Origin: Rhodopirellula bahusiensis
GTDB lineage: Bacteria; Planctomycetota; Planctomycetia; Pirellulales; Pirellulaceae
Assembly: GCF_002727185.1 (NCBI RefSeq)
Contig: NZ_NIZW01000017.1
Location: 1 to 64,000 of the forward strand
Reading direction: 5' to 3'
Length of the DNA stretch: 64,000 nucleotides
The position numbers and the translations under genes are program-made. This document shows, in pieces, positions 25,552 through 35,536 of this stretch (the stretch's first letter is position 1; the number at the start of each line of letters is the position of its first letter). The notes beneath the pieces are model-generated. The model was not told the DNA's origin and did not search any database. It saw only the letters and a list, made by a program, of their open reading frames with translations.

Positions 25552-27360
25552 TTGAAGACTTCCCCAGCGTTCGGACAAATTCACGTTTCAGATTGCGTCG
25601 AAGGCATGGCAGAGCTGCCGGCCGGATGCATCGATTTGGCGTTCGCTGACCCGCCGTTCAACATCGGCTACACCTACGACGTCTACGACGACTCGTTGGA
25701 AACGGACGAGTACCTGCAGTGGTCCGAGAGCTGGATTCGCGGTGTGCACCGGGTGCTGGCCGACGACGGAGCCTTCTGGCTGGCGATTGGTGACGAATAC
25801 GCTGCCGAACTGAAAGTGCTCGCACAAAAGATCGGCTTCCAGTGCCGCAGTTGGGTCATCTGGTATTACACCTTTGGCGTGCACTGCAAATACAAGTTCA
25901 CGCGTTCGCACGCCCACCTGTTTCACTTCGTCAAAGACGAAAAACACTTCAAGTTCAACGCCGACGATCCATCCGTGCGTGTGCCGTCGGCCCGGCAATT
26001 GGTTTACAACGACCGCCGAGCCAACAGCAAAGGCCGGATGCCTGATGACACTTGGATCCTGCGTCCTCAGGACCTGCCTTACGGCTTCACGGCCGACGAA
26101 GACATCTGGTACTTCCCCCGAGTCGCGGGCACGTTCAAAGAGCGTGCCGGTTTCCACGGATGTCAAATGCCCGAACAGTTGCTCGGACGCATCATCAGAG
26201 CCTGCAGCGACCCCGGCGACAAAGTGCTGGATCCCTTCAGCGGCAGTGCCACCACCGTCGCCGTTGCCAAGAAACTCGGTCGCGAATTCATCAGCTTTGA
26301 AATGAGCGAAGAATACGTTTCGCTCGGAACCGAACGTCTCGAACAAATTCGTGTTGGCGATCCGCTGACAGGTGCCGCAGACCCTCTTCGCAGTGCCCCG
26401 GCCACCAACGGAAAGAAGAACGAAACCAAAGCGGAGAAACTCGCTCGCGAAGAGGAACGACAACGCTGGGCAACCCAACAAGTGGGACCTCAGTTGGAAT
26501 TCCAGTTTGAAACCCTGCGTTCCATGACCGATGGCGAATTGATCAACGCCTTCCGCGAAATCCATGATGGCCACTCCGTCGATCGGGTGCTGCTCGATCC
26601 GGTCCTCAGCGATCGCCTGGAATCCGCCTGTCGCCGGATCTCCGAACGCGAGCCCGCTGCCTCCCGCCGCCAGCGACTAATCGAACTTCGCGCGTCCGGT
26701 GCACTCACCGCCGAGGGCGTTCACACGCAACGTCCCACAACGATCCCCACCACCACTCTCGAACGATTCAGCTACGCCGCTGAATTGGCGTGGGCGATCC
26801 TAGTGCAACGTTATCCCGAACACAGCTTGGACGATGTCTTTACCGATCCGAAGTTACTTTCAGAATTTGATCGAGAAGCAGTGATGCATGCGGCTGACGC
26901 TGATCCATTGACGCTTCGTTGGTGTGCGACCCAACTGCGATCATGGGCGACTACCGCCCGAGAGCACCAACCCGGGGCGGACGAACCTGAGCGATCATCC
27001 CCCAAGTTCTCAGCAGCCAAAAACTGGACCACCACCGCCGGACCGAGTTCGAAAAGCGGCTCCTCCAAAGGCGGCCTGTACCAGGTGCTCGCCCAAGACG
27101 ATTCCGTGTTGTTCGTGGGCGAAACCTCCGACTTCTCCGTTCGTTTTGGCGACCACCTGGCCGACGAATCAGCAGAACGCTTTTGGCGAAACGAGGCCGG
27201 TGGCCAACCCAAAGTCCGCACCGCGTTGATCCAGGACGCGACGGGCCCCGAACGACGCCTCGCGATGTGCCAATGGCTGCAACAAAATCCGGCAACCTCA
27301 CGGAACCTCGTTTCCTTGTGGAGCACCGGCATTTCACTGAGCGTAAACGCCCCTTCTTGA
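25552..27360 (+). CDS. DNA methyltransferase with C-terminal GIY-YIG-like domain
   Basis: Residues 1-265 form an amino-methyltransferase of the beta order: the catalytic ADPPFNIG motif (33-36 DPPF) comes before the S-adenosylmethionine pocket DPFSGSATT (227-235). Such enzymes methylate adenine-N6 or cytosine-N4. A charged linker (268-500) contains KAEKLAREEERQRW. Residues 504-602 look like a GIY-YIG nuclease fold: G-L-Y ending at Y510, F-V-G at 521-523, R531, H535 and E567 occupy the positions of GIY, YIG, catalytic Arg, His and Glu, although the second Tyr is Phe. No separate restriction endonuclease is adjacent, so this may be a single-chain restriction-modification enzyme or an orphan methylase with a repair domain. 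The start is a TTG at 25552; no in-frame ATG lies upstream. Confidence 0.8.
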   Translation: MKTSPAFGQIHVSDCVEGMAELPAGCIDLAFADPPFNIGYTYDVYDDSLETDEYLQWSESWIRGVHRVLADDGAFWLAIGDEYAAELKVLAQKIGFQCRSWVIWYYTFGVHCKYKFTRSHAHLFHFVKDEKHFKFNADDPSVRVPSARQLVYNDRRANSKGRMPDDTWILRPQDLPYGFTADEDIWYFPRVAGTFKERAGFHGCQMPEQLLGRIIRACSDPGDKVLDPFSGSATTVAVAKKLGREFISFEMSEEYVSLGTERLEQIRVGDPLTGAADPLRSAPATNGKKNETKAEKLAREEERQRWATQQVGPQLEFQFETLRSMTDGELINAFREIHDGHSVDRVLLDPVLSDRLESACRRISEREPAASRRQRLIELRASGALTAEGVHTQRPTTIPTTTLERFSYAAELAWAILVQRYPEHSLDDVFTDPKLLSEFDREAVMHAADADPLTLRWCATQLRSWATTAREHQPGADEPERSSPKFSAAKNWTTTAGPSSKSGSSKGGLYQVLAQDDSVLFVGETSDFSVRFGDHLADESAERFWRNEAGGQPKVRTALIQDATGPERRLAMCQWLQQNPATSRNLVSLWSTGISLSVNAPS

Positions 27361-27449
27361 TAAGCACGCTCGGAATGAGCATGCCGAGAAACTACAATCG
27401 TTGGAACTGAATACCGATCCAGCATCCAACTCGGTCTCTGAGCTGACAT

Positions 27450-30400
27450 TTGGCTGCCATTGGTTCGAAGTCTCCAACGCAGCAAGTTACTCAATTCGAG
27501 AGAAGAGCTTTGATTCCTGGTCGAGCCCAAAGGAACCGCCGCGGACAAAGTTCGCGCCGCAGGAGTGCGACTGCCAACCACCGTCGCGTGCGACTGGAGC
27601 AATTGGAATCGCGATGGATGCTCGCCGCCGATGCCACATCGGATATCCCCGATAGCACGCCGCTCGTGTTTGCTCCCGTTGTGGAAGGACGAGACCTGCA
27701 AATTGCACGCTCGACCGGCGATCTGAATCAGACCAGCAATCGATTTTCGCTTTCGACTGAGGAGCAAACGGAACTTTCGCTCTACGTCAATTCAGGTGGT
27801 TTAGCACTCACATTCAGTGCCACTCTTTTCGACGAGGAGGGGAACTATGTCACCAAGAGTGATCCATATTCCCCACACGATTACAAATCGATCCTCGTCC
27901 CGGAAGCTGGTGAGTATCTACTTGAAGTTGATCCGTCATTTTCCTCCGACGATGCCAACAACTATCAGCTGAGGGTACTGCAGGGGAGCTTGCCCTTCGA
28001 AACCGAATCGCTTGCCCCACTTCTTTCGGAACTTCAGGGCATCGGAACAGCAAGCGTTGCCGGTGTGATTTCCAGCGGACTGCACGACGAAGACATCGAC
28101 TCCTACTCGCTCGGAGTTCTGGCGGAAGGAACGCGAGTCGATTTGACCGCCAGCATTCCCAGTGGCGGGACAGCCGCACCGATCATCGAGCTTCGTGGCC
28201 CCCGCGGCATCGTTGTCGATCAAAATCCCGCTCGAGACAAGGTTGAAGCCGTTATCCCAAGTCCCGGCACATACGAGGTGCGAGTGCGGCAGGAAACAGT
28301 CTTTGACAATAGCCGATATCAATTTCGAGGTCGGAATACAAAGACAGAAGCGGAACAATTGGCCCACGAAAGCGGCGGACACTTGCTCGCGATCAACAGC
28401 GCCGAAGAACAATCGCTTTTTGAACCAATCGATAGCGAAACCTGGATTGGAATCAGTCTGGGCGAAGAAGAGTCTGTCGATTCGCTGAGGTGGTCCAGCG
28501 GCGAAGAACTTACCTATACCAATTGGCAGGAAGGTGAGCCAGCCTTGCACTCGCATGAATCGCATGGCGATGGAGTCATGGATCAGTCTGGCAAATGGAC
28601 GCTGAAAGACGTCTTCTCCTACATCAGCAAGTCGACCATCATCGAAATTCCGCGAAACGAAGATGATCCGGTGTCTTCGTTTGCAGGTCCCGATGCACTG
28701 TATCTGCTAGACGTTGTCGTCACCGACACGGATGCCCCTCAAGTCGTATCGATATCGGGAATCCCCACCCACGATATCATCGCAGATTCGCCATTGGTTG
28801 AGTTTGGTTTTGAGTTGAGTGAGCCAGTCCAAGCGACTGGCGACCTGAACCATATCATTGATCTACGTGAGGCTGGCGTCGATGGCGAATTCTTTACCGA
28901 TGATGATCGACTCTTCCATACAACATCCAAACTTGATTCACCGACTGAACTCGTCGTCTGCATCATGGACGGTCCCATCGCAGATGGCCACTATCAGATT
29001 TCCATCTCGGATCAACTAACGGACTTGTTCGGGAATCCTTTGGCCGCTGGTGCTGGGTACAGCAAATCGTTCGAAATCGCGATTGATGCCGAACGTTTCG
29101 TTTTTGAAGGAGTCGACAACGACACCATTGAAACGGCGACGCCGATTCCATTGACGCCTGACTCGGGAGGAACAGGACTTTCGCACACGACGCGAACCGG
29201 CCTGGGGCTAAACAGCTACTACGGAGACCCGGACTATTGGACATTTGACGTAGCAGCGGCATCTGAAATCACCGTCCGCATTTCGGGCAACGGAAGAGGA
29301 CTGACATTACTGGACGCGGATGAAAATGTGCTGGCATCCGATGTAAGTGTGATTGACGCAGCCTCATTGTCAAAAGCAGGCCAGTACTTTGTCCGGATCG
29401 TAGGATCCAGAGGATCAGATGCAAACGCACCCTATCAGCTTTCTCTAGATGTCTCCGAATCGATTGCGATGGAAACTGATTCCAGACAATCGAATCACAA
29501 TTCAACAACCGAAGACATTGAGTTTGACGAAACGACCAATCCGCGATTGGCCAAAGTCACCGGAGCATTGGCTTTCGGCTCGGACTCCCCACAAGACAGA
29601 TTTTTCCTGGGAACATTGAACGCGGGCTCAACAGTCTCGCTCCGATCGATCCTTCCGCACTGGAGCACACTGAAACCTTTCGTTGAACTCTATCGTGGTT
29701 ACGAGAGAATTCTTGACATCAATGTTTCAGAAGAAGTCTTCGAAGGCACGATTGCAACGGACGGAAGGTACTATGCCGTCGTACGGGCTGACACGGGATA
29801 CGGTCTGCATGGCCAGTACATCCTCGACATCGAGATTGATGACGACATCACCCCGAAACTTCTCGGAACCCCGGGCTTGCCCGCAGCAGACGAAGTAGGC
29901 AATGAACTGATCGGTCGCTTCGAATTGAACTTCAGCGAAGAAGTGTTGTTGGACAACAACTCGATTGATCTGCGTGAAGCGGGCGAGGACGGTCAATTCG
30001 ATACCGATGACGACCGGTCATTCGACGTCGAACTGACAACCGATGAAACCAGTTCCAATTTCGAGTTCATCGTGACGGATGGCCCGCTCGACACAGGGCA
30101 ATTCCGTCTGACGCTGAATGCCGACATCACGGACTTATCCGGAAACACATTGGATGGCGACAACGTCGTCTCGCAATTTTTCCAATTGGATGCCGTCGAC
30201 AGCACAGAAATCTTCGAAGGTTTCGACAACGACCAGCGTGATCGAGCGACCGTTTTGCCACTCCAATTGGATCCAACCGGAACCGGATTTTCGCGAACGC
30301 CTCGATCGGGCGTGGGTCTCATTGAAACCTTCAACGACACCGATTGGTGGAGCTTCGAGGCTGAGGCTTTACAAACCATTCGCGTCACGCTGACGACGGA

Positions 30401-33155
30401 GATGATTAACACCCTGGATCTCACGGTCACGGACTCCGAGGGCCACGCAATCGTTGGCTCTCTGTCAACGCACCAACAAGGCGACAAGTCGACGTTGGTC
30501 AACCGTTTCCGAGCTCCGAGCGACGGCGAATACTACATCCACATTCAAAAGCGAACCTTGATTTCCAGCGAGTATCAACGCGACTACGAATTGCGCGTCG
30601 ATACTGTTGCCGGCCAGACGCTGGAATCGAGAGAACAGGCAAACCAGTACAAAGGACATGGCGACACAATCGCGTTGAACTCGACGCCGGATGGATCGCT
30701 GAGGGGATCAATCGCTGGGACACTCCTCCTTTCAGATCGTGATACGTACGAACTCGGCTCCCTCGAACCGAATCTTCAAGTTCGGTTCACCATCGATCGA
30801 CCTGAGTGGAGTCAAGTCGAACCTGTCATCGGTCTTTATGGTGTGGGCTCAGCGTTCACCGAAATCTCTCCCGACGAAGATGGTAGTTTTCGAGCGTTGA
30901 CGACCGACCGTGGGGAATATGAAGTGTTTGTCGCGGCAAATCCGGAAGGGAACGGCGCCGGTTTCGATGGACAGTATGTGTTGAACGTGGAAGTCATCGA
31001 CACCGTGCCGTTCCAAGTCACGGAAATCCGCGGGCTACCTTCGGACAATGTCGAGACCGACCAGATGCTGTCGGATTTCGAAGTGACCTTCAATCGCAAC
31101 CTAAGTGAAAGCTCGTTCGAATCATCCGAAGTCTCCATCGTGGAAGCCGGTGCAGACGGTCAGTTCGGTACCTCGGACGATCAAACCTACGCACTCAGGC
31201 ACGAATTCGCGTACGCCCATGGAGAAGCACAGCGTGACCGTCTCCACTTCTCCGTTGAGTCTGGAGTGAACGTTCTGCGTGAGGGCAAGTATCGACTGCA
31301 CCTGCCCGCTAGCTTCGAATCGCGATATGGCGAACCGCTCGAGGAAGGCGATGGCTATTCGACAGACTTCTCGATCGATGAATTGCCAGAAGGGTATCTT
31401 TTTGAGGGTCCCGCAAACGATGACCGGACTGGCGCAGTCCATCTCGATCCTGAGGCACCTGGTTCGAATTGGTTGGTCCGGGGCATCGGATCGTTGGAAC
31501 GAGATGACGACATCGATTTTTGGAGCATCGACGCGTCAGCCGGCGATTGGGTCACCGTTTGGACACCCAATCGATCCAGCTCTTATTTTGCAACGTCAGG
31601 CCTTTCGAACGAAGCTGGCCAATACATGACCGCGAGCTCGCGTCATCACCAATATCCGCAGCAGGGTGCATTCCAACACTATGTGATCCCCACTGATGGC
31701 GAGTACTTCGTAGCGGTTGAAGGCAACACAGCCCAACTTCCGAATGACCGGCTGTATGAACTCTGGGTTCACATTGCTCCATTGGCTGATGGTGAGGCGC
31801 CGATCGAAGGATTCCACCTCAACCATCCCATTTTTCAAAAGACTGATCACGGAGAGACCGCCGTTATCGCCGACTCCTTCATCAGCGACGAGTTCGGCTT
31901 CTTCTACCCCTATCATGAAACAACTTACGACATAGGTCATCTGCCGGAACACACTGACGTTCGGATCGATACCCGTTCGACGACCTGGACGTTCGCAAAT
32001 TCGTTTCTCCTTCTTGATCCAATTGCCAATCGAAGGTCTCAAAAATTTGTCGTGACAGGAACAATCACGGGCGACCCGGGTACCGATCTAACAATTGGCC
32101 CAACGCATCATTACCCGGGACATATCCCAACCTCTCAGCAGCGCGCAGACTACATCGTTGAGATTCAGTCGTTTGACGTGACCGCCCCTAAAATCTCGCT
32201 GGACATCGAGACTGATTCAGACACACATCTTGTCCGTGCCTCAGCAAGTGACAGTGACGAACTCGGTCGCCAAGGTTCGGGTGTCACACAATTGTCACTG
32301 TTTTCGATCCATGATGGATCGCTCTCGCATCGACAGTCCGGCACGACTAACCGCATCGAACACACAATCACCTCTGCCCATGCCTCCCATTTCTTTGCAA
32401 CCGCAACCGACCGTGTCGGAAACCGGTCCATCCTCGACCTGAGCGGTCAAGACCTGGGGTCAATATCGATCGACTCGTCCATCGCGGACAATTCCCTTGT
32501 GACATGGCCCTCTCAAATTGCCGTCGGGCCTGGCACCAGCCTCACTTGGTCGGGACAATGGGAGGTGCTGCTACCCATCATCCGCGACAACCGCCTGTAC
32601 CACCGCGTGACAGCAGGCGATCAGGTGATCGAATTCGAAACCACGTCCGAAGATCAAAACCCCGTCATTCCATACGACGTTGATCGTAGCGGAAGCGTCT
32701 CGGCTCTGGATGCACTGCTGGTAATCAACCATCTCAGTAGCGCACACGCCCAAACCGAAACACGGTTGAGTCTTAGTGGTCACTACTTTGACGTCAATGG
32801 AGATTCTCGATCAACCGCACTGGACGCGTTGCAAGTCATCAACCAATTGCGTTTTGGTCCTTCCTCAGGAGCGTCAGAATTCATTCCAATCGAAAACACC
32901 GCTACTCAACCGTTCATCTGTCGATTCGGACCGACGGAAGATGCATACGACACAACTCATCCGATGAGTGATACGGCGATCCCGCCCCAATCGCTCAACC
33001 AATTCATCGATGCGACACCCGCCGTTCCTGTATCGCAACCCTTATGGAAAATCGACACATCATCACGCGGTGAGCCAGGAACGTCACTTGATCCAACAAC
33101 CGTCGATGAAGTCCTCACTTCATCGACGAACGCGTTGTTAGAACATTTGCTCTAA
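27450..33155 (+). CDS. Giant exported protein: LEPR-XLL motif, C-type lectin-like domain, repeats, dockerin
   Basis: This 1901-residue protein has an Arg/Ser/Gln-rich N-terminus followed by LEQLESRWMLAAD (about 49-61), the LEPR-XLL-type motif found on giant secreted planctomycete proteins. Recognisable parts are a pre-peptidase-like segment (about 80-290), a C-type lectin-like domain (about 297-400: WIGISLGEEES, YTNWQEGEP), three Ig-like repeats each with a REAG.DG.F.TDDD calcium-loop-like motif (for example DLREAGVDGEFFTDDDR), DPDYWTFDV-type pre-peptidase domains between them, and a C-terminal dockerin of two EF-hand-like loops (about 1743-1800: DVDRSGSVSALDALLVINHL and DVNGDSRSTALDALQVINQL). 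It should be a surface or secreted adhesive protein. The start codon is uncertain: the frame opens at a TTG (27450). It ends convergent to the NTase-HD gene, 45 bp away. Confidence 0.85.
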   Translation: MAAIGSKSPTQQVTQFERRALIPGRAQRNRRGQSSRRRSATANHRRVRLEQLESRWMLAADATSDIPDSTPLVFAPVVEGRDLQIARSTGDLNQTSNRFSLSTEEQTELSLYVNSGGLALTFSATLFDEEGNYVTKSDPYSPHDYKSILVPEAGEYLLEVDPSFSSDDANNYQLRVLQGSLPFETESLAPLLSELQGIGTASVAGVISSGLHDEDIDSYSLGVLAEGTRVDLTASIPSGGTAAPIIELRGPRGIVVDQNPARDKVEAVIPSPGTYEVRVRQETVFDNSRYQFRGRNTKTEAEQLAHESGGHLLAINSAEEQSLFEPIDSETWIGISLGEEESVDSLRWSSGEELTYTNWQEGEPALHSHESHGDGVMDQSGKWTLKDVFSYISKSTIIEIPRNEDDPVSSFAGPDALYLLDVVVTDTDAPQVVSISGIPTHDIIADSPLVEFGFELSEPVQATGDLNHIIDLREAGVDGEFFTDDDRLFHTTSKLDSPTELVVCIMDGPIADGHYQISISDQLTDLFGNPLAAGAGYSKSFEIAIDAERFVFEGVDNDTIETATPIPLTPDSGGTGLSHTTRTGLGLNSYYGDPDYWTFDVAAASEITVRISGNGRGLTLLDADENVLASDVSVIDAASLSKAGQYFVRIVGSRGSDANAPYQLSLDVSESIAMETDSRQSNHNSTTEDIEFDETTNPRLAKVTGALAFGSDSPQDRFFLGTLNAGSTVSLRSILPHWSTLKPFVELYRGYERILDINVSEEVFEGTIATDGRYYAVVRADTGYGLHGQYILDIEIDDDITPKLLGTPGLPAADEVGNELIGRFELNFSEEVLLDNNSIDLREAGEDGQFDTDDDRSFDVELTTDETSSNFEFIVTDGPLDTGQFRLTLNADITDLSGNTLDGDNVVSQFFQLDAVDSTEIFEGFDNDQRDRATVLPLQLDPTGTGFSRTPRSGVGLIETFNDTDWWSFEAEALQTIRVTLTTEMINTLDLTVTDSEGHAIVGSLSTHQQGDKSTLVNRFRAPSDGEYYIHIQKRTLISSEYQRDYELRVDTVAGQTLESREQANQYKGHGDTIALNSTPDGSLRGSIAGTLLLSDRDTYELGSLEPNLQVRFTIDRPEWSQVEPVIGLYGVGSAFTEISPDEDGSFRALTTDRGEYEVFVAANPEGNGAGFDGQYVLNVEVIDTVPFQVTEIRGLPSDNVETDQMLSDFEVTFNRNLSESSFESSEVSIVEAGADGQFGTSDDQTYALRHEFAYAHGEAQRDRLHFSVESGVNVLREGKYRLHLPASFESRYGEPLEEGDGYSTDFSIDELPEGYLFEGPANDDRTGAVHLDPEAPGSNWLVRGIGSLERDDDIDFWSIDASAGDWVTVWTPNRSSSYFATSGLSNEAGQYMTASSRHHQYPQQGAFQHYVIPTDGEYFVAVEGNTAQLPNDRLYELWVHIAPLADGEAPIEGFHLNHPIFQKTDHGETAVIADSFISDEFGFFYPYHETTYDIGHLPEHTDVRIDTRSTTWTFANSFLLLDPIANRRSQKFVVTGTITGDPGTDLTIGPTHHYPGHIPTSQQRADYIVEIQSFDVTAPKISLDIETDSDTHLVRASASDSDELGRQGSGVTQLSLFSIHDGSLSHRQSGTTNRIEHTITSAHASHFFATATDRVGNRSILDLSGQDLGSISIDSSIADNSLVTWPSQIAVGPGTSLTWSGQWEVLLPIIRDNRLYHRVTAGDQVIEFETTSEDQNPVIPYDVDRSGSVSALDALLVINHLSSAHAQTETRLSLSGHYFDVNGDSRSTALDALQVINQLRFGPSSGASEFIPIENTATQPFICRFGPTEDAYDTTHPMSDTAIPPQSLNQFIDATPAVPVSQPLWKIDTSSRGEPGTSLDPTTVDEVLTSSTNALLEHLL

Positions 33156-33200
33156 GGTGAAAAACCACGGGTTCGGCGATTTGTTGCGGAACTTTGGAAC

Positions 33201-34316
33201 TCAACTACCGAACATTTCATCGATCTGTTCGATGTAGTCAAGTGCTTCTTCAATGGACTCGACTTGGGCCCCGGGGACTCGACCTGCTCGATCGCATTCA
33301 CCCAGAGTGATCAAGTCTTCATACCAATGATGAGCGACCAAACGCTTGCGCCGCCGCGCTCCGATCGTGCGATCATGGATTTTGTGTGCCTCCATGTGAT
33401 TGGCGATCAGCCAGCTCGTTCGATTTGACACGAACCCTTCGATCGATTCCAAGCCTGCCAACACGTGGTCATCCGGATCGATTGCTTTGCCGACGTCATG
33501 CAACAACGCTGCGAGCAAAAACTCTTCGTCATAGGGCATCTGTTCCTTGGCGTGCCCGTAGACTTGCAGACTGTGGAACAACGCATCGCCTTCGGGATGA
33601 AATCGCAGGTTTTGCTGAACGTTTTCCAAAGGAACCAACAACGACAGAAAGACGGCGAAACGATCCGGGCAGGAATCCATTTCATTCAACCTCGCAGCTT
33701 GTTGCTGCGGATCGATGTTGTGCTCCAACACAATCAGTCGTTCCAACTGGGACAAGCTGGACCGTTCAATCGCTTTGTTTGTGATCGAACTACGGAACCG
33801 AAAACCGAGCAAGGATGGATGATAGACAGTGAGCTCGATTGGAAATTCATCGCGAACATGGATGTGCGTGAAAACCCTCTGCTCCCCATCCTTCTGCACG
33901 CGTTTGCGTTGCAGGTCATAGTAGACGCCAAATTCGTCGAGCTTCAGCGTGATGCGATGCGGATTGGACGCAAAGACGTGAATGTCCACGTCGGAACCTT
34001 GCCGAATGGCGCCGCTGAGAACACTGCCGATCAACCGGGGATGAAACTCCTTCAACTGACGCAGCCACCATGCGGCTCGCAATCGCATTTCCAGCAAGCG
34101 ATGCCTTTGGTGATCGCTTCCCTCATGCAACCGAGCGAGAATTTGAACTTGCTCGCGAATCTCGGCGTTGGAGGGCAAGTCAGCCGGTTTGACCCATCCT
34201 TTGTGGATCCTTCGAGCCGCCTTTTGCTTGGCTTGGTAGTACTCACTGACGTCGCGCGAGTACATCAAACGTGCCGCCTCCCAAGCAATTTGGCGGCGTA
34301 GTTTCATCGATGACAT
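33201..34316 (-). CDS. Nucleotidyltransferase-HD domain protein
   Basis: The protein (371 residues from the ATG at 34316) has a pol-beta-like nucleotidyltransferase domain with GSVLSGAIRQGSDVDIHVF, where the two Asp of SDVDI bind metal, and a C-terminal HD phosphohydrolase domain with LLAALLHDVGKAIDPDDH. The combination resembles bacterial tRNA CCA-adding or (p)ppGpp-type two-domain proteins but matches neither closely by eye; H...HD...D pattern and GS...SDxD suggest a nucleotide-acting enzyme. An RRKRLVAHH motif precedes the acidic C-terminus. The frame extends to 34346 with a TTG and was not used. It is a single gene, convergent with the giant-protein gene and about 150 bp from the following UbiA gene. 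Confidence 0.85.
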   Translation of the reverse strand: MSSMKLRRQIAWEAARLMYSRDVSEYYQAKQKAARRIHKGWVKPADLPSNAEIREQVQILARLHEGSDHQRHRLLEMRLRAAWWLRQLKEFHPRLIGSVLSGAIRQGSDVDIHVFASNPHRITLKLDEFGVYYDLQRKRVQKDGEQRVFTHIHVRDEFPIELTVYHPSLLGFRFRSSITNKAIERSSLSQLERLIVLEHNIDPQQQAARLNEMDSCPDRFAVFLSLLVPLENVQQNLRFHPEGDALFHSLQVYGHAKEQMPYDEEFLLAALLHDVGKAIDPDDHVLAGLESIEGFVSNRTSWLIANHMEAHKIHDRTIGARRRKRLVAHHWYEDLITLGECDRAGRVPGAQVESIEEALDYIEQIDEMFGS

Positions 34317-34468
34317 GAATGGGGTTTGACGACGCAAACCCAGCAAACGAGAAAAGAAAACATCGAGTTGTGCGACTGTTCTCGCACACTCTGCGAAATT
34401 GTCAAATCAAAAACTATATGCAATCGTAATCTCGACGGAGCAAAGCTGCTCAAGTCGAATCGTCTCGC

Positions 34469-35536
34469 TCACGTCACTCGGAAGCGGCGGGCGAGCCACA
34501 TCGATGGGATCATCAATGCGAAGACGCAGAGCGATGGGATGGCTCCGGCACCGAGCATGGTGATCGCGGCCATCAATGGGATGATCGCCATGATCGCGGA
34601 TTTGATGGTCAACTGAATGCGTTTGGGCGACGGTGATTGCCACGCCGTCCAACCTCTCGCCAGCGTCGGCACAATCATCAACGCAATCGTCGCGGGGAAG
34701 ATCACGGCCGGATCAATTTGCCAACCTTTGGTCCAGTTCACTGGCACGTCAGCGTTCGACAACACACCTGCAAAACGCGGTGCGAGAGCCAGCACGACTC
34801 CGCCGAGTGTCATGCCAAACCAACCCAGCGGCAGATGCATGCTGCGATCACCAATCGCTTCGCGACGCGCGAACGTGGTGACGCCGGTGATGTACAGTCC
34901 CATACCGATCGCGAAGGCGAACGTGACGGGTGTGATGTGCATCCAGACGGGTTCGCCCAGCACGGAGACGCGTCCCTGCCATTGTTCCGCAGGGATTACC
35001 GAGTGAGCCGCGGTGGATCCCAGCAGGAAGCTCAGAACACGACATCCGCCCATCAGCACCGAAGCGATGCGAGTTCGTTTGAACGGACCGTCGTAGGCGA
35101 CGATGCAAACGCTCAAGAGTATGGCGATCACACCCGGAACCAACCCGATCAATGACGCGAGAATAATCCCAATGACAAGCAAGGTCCAACCGACCAACCG
35201 TGCATCGGCCAGTCGAATTTCGCGACGTGGGAGTGGTCGTTCGCTGCGGGCTCGACGATCGGCTCGGATGTCAAAAACATCGTTGAGCACCATTCCACCC
35301 CAGTACAACGCGACTCCGGATGCCACCACCAAAGCCATCGAGGGCCAGATGGAACCAGCCGTGTCATCTCCTGATCGCAACCAACCGCTGGCGCCGAGCA
35401 CCAACAAGAACGCGGCCGATACATCAGCGACGACGGTGAATCCGTTGGGCAATCGAACCAGTTTCGCCCATGAGAACAAGCGGGTTCCCAGCGTGACATC
35501 CGTGGGAAGCGAAGAGCGAGATGATTTGGAATTCAT
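34469..35536 (-). CDS. UbiA-family prenyltransferase
   Basis: The 355-residue membrane protein has about eight or nine hydrophobic segments and the two Asp-rich motifs of intramembrane prenyltransferases: NDVFDIRADRRARSERPLP (NDxxDxxxD) in the first half and a YDGPFKRT segment that resembles the second motif in degraded form. Members transfer polyprenyl chains to aromatic or sugar acceptors (quinone, haem or lipid synthesis); the acceptor is not identifiable. The start overlaps the upstream stop in TAATG, so the gene is translationally coupled to the preceding secreted protein. No menaquinone or haem genes are adjacent. Confidence 0.87.
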   Translation of the reverse strand: MNSKSSRSSLPTDVTLGTRLFSWAKLVRLPNGFTVVADVSAAFLLVLGASGWLRSGDDTAGSIWPSMALVVASGVALYWGGMVLNDVFDIRADRRARSERPLPRREIRLADARLVGWTLLVIGIILASLIGLVPGVIAILLSVCIVAYDGPFKRTRIASVLMGGCRVLSFLLGSTAAHSVIPAEQWQGRVSVLGEPVWMHITPVTFAFAIGMGLYITGVTTFARREAIGDRSMHLPLGWFGMTLGGVVLALAPRFAGVLSNADVPVNWTKGWQIDPAVIFPATIALMIVPTLARGWTAWQSPSPKRIQLTIKSAIMAIIPLMAAITMLGAGAIPSLCVFALMIPSMWLARRFRVT

